This document shows positions 5,885 through 9,483 of a stretch of DNA of 9,483 bases, in pieces. How positions within the stretch are numbered: the first letter of the stretch is position 1; each line of letters starts with the position of its first letter. The stretch comes from an uncultured Clostridia bacterium (lineage in GTDB: Bacteria > Bacillota > Clostridia > Christensenellales > Aristaeellaceae). The position numbers and the translations under genes were made by a program. Below the pieces are notes generated by a model that did not search any database, was not told where the DNA came from, and was given only the letters and a program-made list of their open reading frames with translations. The DNA lies in NCBI GenBank assembly GCA_934631055.1, contig CAKTXP010000088.1, positions 1 to 9,483 of the forward strand, read 5' to 3'.

Positions 5885-8101
5885 ATGGAGATCATCGAAG
5901 CCTTTGCCGACGAAACGGTATTCCGAAACGAAGAAAACGGGTATACCGTTCTGGTCGTCAAGGCCGGAAAATCGCGCGTATCCGCCGTGGGCATCATGCC
6001 GCCAATCGCCGTAGGCGAAAAGCTGCGCATCACCGGCGACTGGACGGAACACCCCGTATACGGCAGGCAGATCAAGGTGCAGAGCATCGAGATTGAAAAG
6101 CCGACGACCCTCTCCGGCATCGAGAAATACCTGTCCAGCGGCATGATCCGCGGCATCGGACCGGCGACGGCAAAGCTGCTCATCCGCGCTTTCGGCGAAG
6201 AAACGCTGGATGTCCTCTACTCTCAGCCGGAAAAGCTGCTGGATGTCCCTGGCATCGGCGAAAAGCGCGCGCGCATGATTCAGGAAAGCTATGCCGAACA
6301 GGCGCAGCAGCGCGAAGCGATGGTTTTTCTGCAAAGCTATGGCGTCACACCCGCGCTGGCGGTCAAAATCTACAAACGTTATGGAGAAAACGTCCGTCAG
6401 GTTATCACGCGCAACCCCTATCGGCTCGTCGAAGACGTGGAGGGCATCGGCTTCAAGACCGCCGACCGCATCGCCGCGTCGCTGGGCATCGAGCAGACCA
6501 GCGAATTCCGCCTGAGCGCAGGCGTCAAATACACGCTGTCAGAAGCGACCGCAGGCGCGGGACATTGCTATCTGCCCCGCCCGGAGCTGGCGCTCGCCGC
6601 GCGCCGTCTGCTCGGCAGCGACGCCGACTCCATCGACCGCACCATTGACAGTCTGATCCTCTCTCACGATATTTCCGCTCAGATTCTCCCCGGCGACAAC
6701 GGCGAGGAGGTCGTTGCGCTCTACCTTCCTTCTACTTACCGCGCAGAGAGCGAAGTCGCGCGCAGGCTCCGCGAGATGATCGACGCCATGCCCGACAGCA
6801 TGGCTTCCGACCTAACCGCGCAGATCGACGAGCTTGAGCGCGTAGAAGGCATCGCATTCCATGCCCAGCAGCGGCAGGCAATCGAGACCGCCGTCACCCA
6901 CGGCATGACCGTCATCACCGGCGGACCCGGCACGGGCAAAACGACCATCATCAAATGTATCATCAAGCTGCTCAGCGTCCATGGCGATGTGGCGCTCGCC
7001 GCGCCGACGGGACGCGCAGCCAAGCGCATGAGCGAGGCCTGCGGCATGGAAGCCAAAACGCTGCACCGCCTGCTCGAATACGGCGGCGAGGAAGGCGATT
7101 TCGCCCGCTCTCAGGATAACCCGCTGGAGATCGACACGCTCATCATCGACGAGATGTCCATGGTGGATATCTTCCTGATGCGTTCGCTCCTGCGCGCGCT
7201 CGTGCCGGGTACGCGGCTCATCATGGTCGGCGATGCGGATCAGCTGCCCAGCGTCGGCGCGGGCAACGTCCTGCGCGATATTCTGGACAGCGGCGTCATC
7301 CCGTCCGTCCGCCTGACCGAGATCTTCCGTCAGGACGAGAAGAGCATGATCGTCTACAATGCCCACCGCATCAACCGCGGCGAATCTCCGCGGCTCAACG
7401 CCAAGGGAAGCGACTTCTTCTTCGAGCGCGCTTCTTCCCCGTCCGACGCCGCCAACCGCATCGTGGCCCTCTGCTCGACCCGGCTTCCGGGCTTCCTCGG
7501 GCTTGACCCCGTGCGCCAGATGCAGGTGCTTTCGCCGACAAAAAAGGGCGAATGCGGCGTATGGATGCTCAATCAGCTGCTTCAGGCGGAATTCAACCCG
7601 CCCGCATCCGGCAGGCACGAGCGCGTCCGCGGCGACACGACCTTCCGCGAGGGCGATAAGGTCATGCAGACGCGCAACAATTACCAGCTCAAATGGAAGA
7701 AAGACGGCGCTATCGGTATCGAGGACGGTCAGGGCGTTTTCAACGGCGATATCGGGTTTGTGACCTATATTGACCCGCAGGAACACGTCATGGAAGTGCA
7801 GTTTGACGACGAGCGGACGGCGACCTACGAGGGAGGCGACGTGGATGATCTGGAACTGGCGTACTGCATCTCCGTCCACAAGAGTCAGGGCAGCGAATTT
7901 CCCGTCGTGGTCATGCCCGCTGTCGGCGGTCCGCCGATGCTGCTGACGCGCAATCTGTTCTATACCGCCGTGACCCGCGCCCGCCGGATGGTCATGCTCG
8001 TCGGTCGGGAAAGCGCCATCGAACAGATGATTGCCAACGTCAATACGCGCCGCCGTTACAGCGCGCTGTGCTGGCGGCTGAAACAGATCATGGACTTGTA
8101 A
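5885..8101 (+). CDS. recD2: ATP-dependent RecD2-like DNA helicase
   Basis: RecD2 is a stand-alone superfamily 1B 5'-3' DNA helicase of bacteria lacking this subunit in a RecBCD complex; it acts in DNA repair and replication-fork maintenance. The 738-residue length is typical. In order: an N-terminal OB-like domain (about 1-72), helix-hairpin-helix repeats (about 84-135, including RGIGPATAK and VPGIGEKRAR, with a further EGIGFKTADRI at 186-196), then the helicase core. The core has Walker A GGPGTGKTT (346-354), APTGRAAKRM (373-382), Walker B IIDEMSM (420-426), GDADQLPSVG (449-458), EIFRQ (479-483), SVHKSQGSEF (663-672) and YTAVTRARR (693-701). The ATG at 5885 follows GGAGG (5870-5874) by 10 nt. 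It is divergent from mraZ and is followed 12 bp later by comF, so the two are probably co-transcribed. All motifs appear intact. Confidence 0.96.
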   Translation: MEIIEAFADETVFRNEENGYTVLVVKAGKSRVSAVGIMPPIAVGEKLRITGDWTEHPVYGRQIKVQSIEIEKPTTLSGIEKYLSSGMIRGIGPATAKLLIRAFGEETLDVLYSQPEKLLDVPGIGEKRARMIQESYAEQAQQREAMVFLQSYGVTPALAVKIYKRYGENVRQVITRNPYRLVEDVEGIGFKTADRIAASLGIEQTSEFRLSAGVKYTLSEATAGAGHCYLPRPELALAARRLLGSDADSIDRTIDSLILSHDISAQILPGDNGEEVVALYLPSTYRAESEVARRLREMIDAMPDSMASDLTAQIDELERVEGIAFHAQQRQAIETAVTHGMTVITGGPGTGKTTIIKCIIKLLSVHGDVALAAPTGRAAKRMSEACGMEAKTLHRLLEYGGEEGDFARSQDNPLEIDTLIIDEMSMVDIFLMRSLLRALVPGTRLIMVGDADQLPSVGAGNVLRDILDSGVIPSVRLTEIFRQDEKSMIVYNAHRINRGESPRLNAKGSDFFFERASSPSDAANRIVALCSTRLPGFLGLDPVRQMQVLSPTKKGECGVWMLNQLLQAEFNPPASGRHERVRGDTTFREGDKVMQTRNNYQLKWKKDGAIGIEDGQGVFNGDIGFVTYIDPQEHVMEVQFDDERTATYEGGDVDDLELAYCISVHKSQGSEFPVVVMPAVGGPPMLLTRNLFYTAVTRARRMVMLVGRESAIEQMIANVNTRRRYSALCWRLKQIMDL

Positions 8102-8113
8102 GGGGAGGCCGCC

Positions 8114-8872
8114 ATGCCCGCTCAACCGTTTTCCTTCCGCGCGCTGGCGCAGAAAGCCCTGCTCGGATTGGACGCCCTGTTCTTTCCGGAAAACGTCTCC
8201 TGTCTGTGCTGCCAAAGCGCTTTAGGCGGCGACGACTGGCTGAATCTCTGTCCCGCGTGCAGGGAATCGCTGAACCAGCTCTTTGAAAAACAGGAAGCCG
8301 AAGCGATCCTTCCGCCGTCTGGCATCGAGCAGGCTTTTGCCGCCTTCCCCTATGCCGGAACGGCAAAAACGCTCATCCTGCTTTTGAAATACGAAAGCGT
8401 GCGCGCCGCGGCAGACCCGCTGGCAAGCGCTATGTCCGTCCGATTCTGCGGGCAGGCTGATATTCTCGTCCCTGTTCCGACGACGAAGCGCCGTCTGCGT
8501 GAACGCGGATACAATCAGGCGGAGGTGCTTGCGCAAGCGCTTCATCCCCTGCTCGACCTGCCTGTCGTTCCCGCGCTCACCCGCCGAAATGAGCAAACCG
8601 CACAGACCAAACTCAGCGCCGAAGAACGCCGCCGCAACCTCGTGGGCTGCATGACGTCGGACGCTCGCGCCGCTGGTCAGCGTATCCTTCTTATCGACGA
8701 TGTACTGACGACCGGTTCGACCGCTGCGGAAGCTGCTCGGGCGCTTCTCTCCGCCGGTGCGGAAAGCGTCAGCATTCTGACCGCCGCAAAGACCGGTCAA
8801 AACGATGCGCCTTTGTTCGAGCCTGAGCGCTCTGCGCGCTCCTATTTTCCCGCCGACGACACAAAGCCCTGA
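8114..8872 (+). CDS. comFC: ComF family protein (ComFC-type phosphoribosyltransferase-like)
   Basis: ComFC-type proteins combine a zinc ribbon with a PRTase-fold domain and are required for DNA uptake in competent bacteria, though they also occur in species not known to be competent. The 252-residue product has an N-terminal four-cysteine zinc site (C30 and C33, C46 and C49), the family segment DILVPVPTTKRRLRERGYNQ (116-135) and the PRPP-binding loop ILLIDDVLTTGST (191-203). Length is close to that of the family. A strong GGGGAGG (8102-8108) lies 5 nt before the ATG and overlaps the region just after the recD2 stop, indicating coupling. No comFA helicase gene is next to it. Pairing with recD2 and with a following raiA-type RNA is a recurring clostridial arrangement, from memory. 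No terminator is visible after the stop codon. Confidence 0.93.
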   Translation: MPAQPFSFRALAQKALLGLDALFFPENVSCLCCQSALGGDDWLNLCPACRESLNQLFEKQEAEAILPPSGIEQAFAAFPYAGTAKTLILLLKYESVRAAADPLASAMSVRFCGQADILVPVPTTKRRLRERGYNQAEVLAQALHPLLDLPVVPALTRRNEQTAQTKLSAEERRRNLVGCMTSDARAAGQRILLIDDVLTTGSTAAEAARALLSAGAESVSILTAAKTGQNDAPLFEPERSARSYFPADDTKP

Positions 8873-8890
8873 GAAACTTTTTAAAATTAC

Positions 8891-8919
8891 TTGCAATTTT
8901 TCGTGTTTGCGCTTATAAT
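8891..8919 (+). promoter_or_regulatory. Strong promoter of the raiA-type RNA
   Basis: TTGCAA (8891-8896), exactly 17 bp, then TATAAT (8914-8919), in an AT-rich stretch unlike the GC-rich surroundings. It begins 18 bp after the comF stop codon. Transcription should start near 8926, where the structured RNA begins. This is the best sigma-A promoter in the window and implies high, comF-independent expression. Confidence 0.8.
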
Positions 8920-8925
8920 AGCTAA

Positions 8926-9137
8926 GGATGATTCTGTCGGGTCTGTGGTTGAAAGTCGATGCCAGTCGCAGGCAAAGCGATCCACGTAATCCGGTCAAAG
9001 TACCGGGGAGCATGGTGCGGCTTAGAAGTAAGTCCGTCCAGAACTTGATTCTGAGAGGGTTAGTAGTGGGGCGCTGAGGCGTATGAGCGAAAACTCCGGA
9101 CGGCGAGTGTGGGGTCAAAGACCAGGTCAGCCGATTG
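8926..9137 (+). ncRNA. raiA RNA: Structured noncoding RNA of the raiA motif type
   Basis: This interval has no credible ORF but several helices. The ends can pair as UCGG (8937-8940) with CCGA (9131-9134), and GUCU (8941-8944) with AGAC (9119-9122). Inside are GUGG/CCAC (8945-8948 with 8982-8985), CCGGU/ACCGG (8991-8995 with 9002-9006), CCGUCC/GGACGG (9034-9039 with 9098-9103) enclosing CAGAA/UUCUG (9039-9043 with 9049-9053; C9039 can join only one helix), and CGCU/AGCG (9072-9075 with 9086-9089). Long unpaired purine-rich segments resemble a conserved ncRNA core. I assign it to the raiA motif from memory of that family: about 200 nt, widespread in Clostridia, encoded near comFC or raiA, and linked by gene disruption in a Clostridium to sporulation and aggregation. 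Its molecular function is unknown. Length, location and own promoter agree; a covariance search was not possible here. T-box, riboswitch, 6S and tmRNA fits were not convincing. Confidence 0.78.
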
Positions 9138-9162
9138 TTTCATGCCTATCTCTATTTTTTTC

Positions 9163-9167
9163 GGAGG
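9163..9167 (+). promoter_or_regulatory. Ribosome binding site deciding the zinc-ribbon gene start
   Basis: GGAGG (within GGAGGGGA) 10 nt before the ATG at 9178, preceded by a run of seven T (9155-9161). It excludes the upstream in-frame GTG at 9109, which lies inside the structured RNA. Confidence 0.85.
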
Positions 9168-9177
9168 GGAATATCCC

Positions 9178-9474
9178 ATGTATCAGGACAAGACTTTGAC
9201 CTGCAAAGACTGTGGCCAGGAATTTGTGTTCACCGCTGGTGAGCAGGAGTTCTACGCGGAGAAGGGCTTCCAGAATGAGCCGACCCGCTGCAAGGCCTGC
9301 CGCATCGCCCGTAAGAACAGCCGCCCGGCTAACGGTGAGGCTCAGCAGCGCGAAATGTACGAGACCACCTGCGCGCAGTGTGGCGCTCCGACCCGCGTGC
9401 CTTTCATCCCGAAGAACGACCGACCCATCTATTGCAGCGAGTGCTATGCTTCCCGCCGTGCTTCCCGCTATTGA
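9178..9474 (+). CDS. Small double zinc-ribbon protein (zf-trcl type)
   Basis: A 98-residue protein of unknown function made of two treble-clef or ribbon-like modules. Module one has C9 and C12 (CKDC) with C38 and C41 (CKAC), and between them the stretch QEFVFTAGEQEFYAEKGF that is characteristic of the probable zinc-ribbon domain family zf-trcl. Module two has C65 and C68 (CAQC) with C86 and C89 (CSEC), joined by PTRVPFIPKNDRPIYC. The ends of both modules are rich in Arg and Lys, which suggests nucleic acid or ribosome binding, but this is inference. The start at 9178 follows a strong GGAGGGGA. It lies about 40 nt downstream of the raiA-type RNA with no evident terminator between, so it is probably on the same transcript. 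No signal peptide or membrane segment is seen. Confidence 0.88.
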   Translation: MYQDKTLTCKDCGQEFVFTAGEQEFYAEKGFQNEPTRCKACRIARKNSRPANGEAQQREMYETTCAQCGAPTRVPFIPKNDRPIYCSECYASRRASRY

Positions 9475-9483
9475 TTGATGAAA

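Noticed and set aside
5497..6096. 199-codon plus-strand ORF across mraZ, the divergent region and the recD2 start
   Set aside because: Overlaps two well-supported genes and the regulatory region; no family features.
6812..8215. 467-codon minus-strand ORF opposite recD2
   Set aside because: Antisense to the helicase core, low-complexity His/Asp/Arg-rich composition, no ribosome binding site pattern or family match.
8222..9118. 298-codon minus-strand ORF spanning comF and the RNA
   Set aside because: Runs opposite comF and across the structured RNA and its promoter; no recognisable domain.
8926..9137. T-box, 6S RNA, tmRNA or metabolite riboswitch as the identity of the RNA
   Set aside because: No T-box core sequence, no long 6S-like central bubble hairpin, no tRNA-like ends with a tag ORF, and the neighbouring zinc-ribbon gene is not a metabolic gene. 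Context and size fit the raiA motif better.
9109..9177. N-terminal extension of the zinc-ribbon gene from GTG at 9109
   Set aside because: It would translate the 3' end of the structured RNA, while a strong GGAGGGGA is correctly placed for ATG 9178 and family members start near this point.
9475..9483. Start of another gene at ATG 9478
   Set aside because: Only two codons are visible and no ribosome binding site precedes it.

Overview
The window looks like chromosomal housekeeping DNA from a fairly GC-rich member of the Firmicutes, probably class Clostridia. Four things point that way: strong GGAGG ribosome binding sites in front of nearly every gene, a mraZ-led division/cell-wall (dcw) cluster with a PASTA-domain class B penicillin-binding protein, a meso-diaminopimelate-type MurE, and a recD2-comF pair followed by a structured RNA that I recognise as the raiA motif. 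I cannot name the genus. There is no sign of phage, transposon, CRISPR or recent transfer.

Left half, minus strand, read from about 5726 down to 1: mraZ, a single-pass FtsL/DivIC-like septum protein, a class B PBP of the SpoVD/PBP2B type, murE, then the first 251 codons of mraY, which runs off the left edge. Gaps are short (68, 6, 54 and 5 bp), so this is very probably one operon. It would couple the regulator MraZ to septal peptidoglycan synthesis: MurE builds the UDP-MurNAc-peptide precursor, MraY loads it onto undecaprenyl phosphate, and the PBP with its FtsL-like partner cross-links it at the septum. rsmH (mraW), normally between mraZ and ftsL, is missing, and so is murF between murE and mraY. 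Upstream of mraZ an array of AAAGTGG-like boxes at about 10-bp spacing overlaps the best candidate promoter, which suggests MraZ autorepression.

Right half, plus strand: the 238-bp divergent region between the mraZ and recD2 start codons leads into recD2 (SF1B helicase) and, 12 bp later, comF (a ComFC-type phosphoribosyltransferase-like competence protein). Only 18 bp after comF a near-consensus promoter (TTGCAA, 17 bp, TATAAT) starts a roughly 210-nt structured noncoding RNA matching the raiA motif in context and, as far as I can recall, in sequence. It is followed, without a clear terminator hairpin, by a small double zinc-ribbon protein gene rather than by the raiA/hpf gene often found near this RNA.

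Points most worth a second look: the raiA-type RNA with its own promoter and unusual downstream partner; the MraZ box array; the missing rsmH; two tandem perfect hairpins at the PBP/murE junction with the PBP stop codon in the first loop; and the in-frame junction of the FtsL-like gene with the TTG-started PBP gene.
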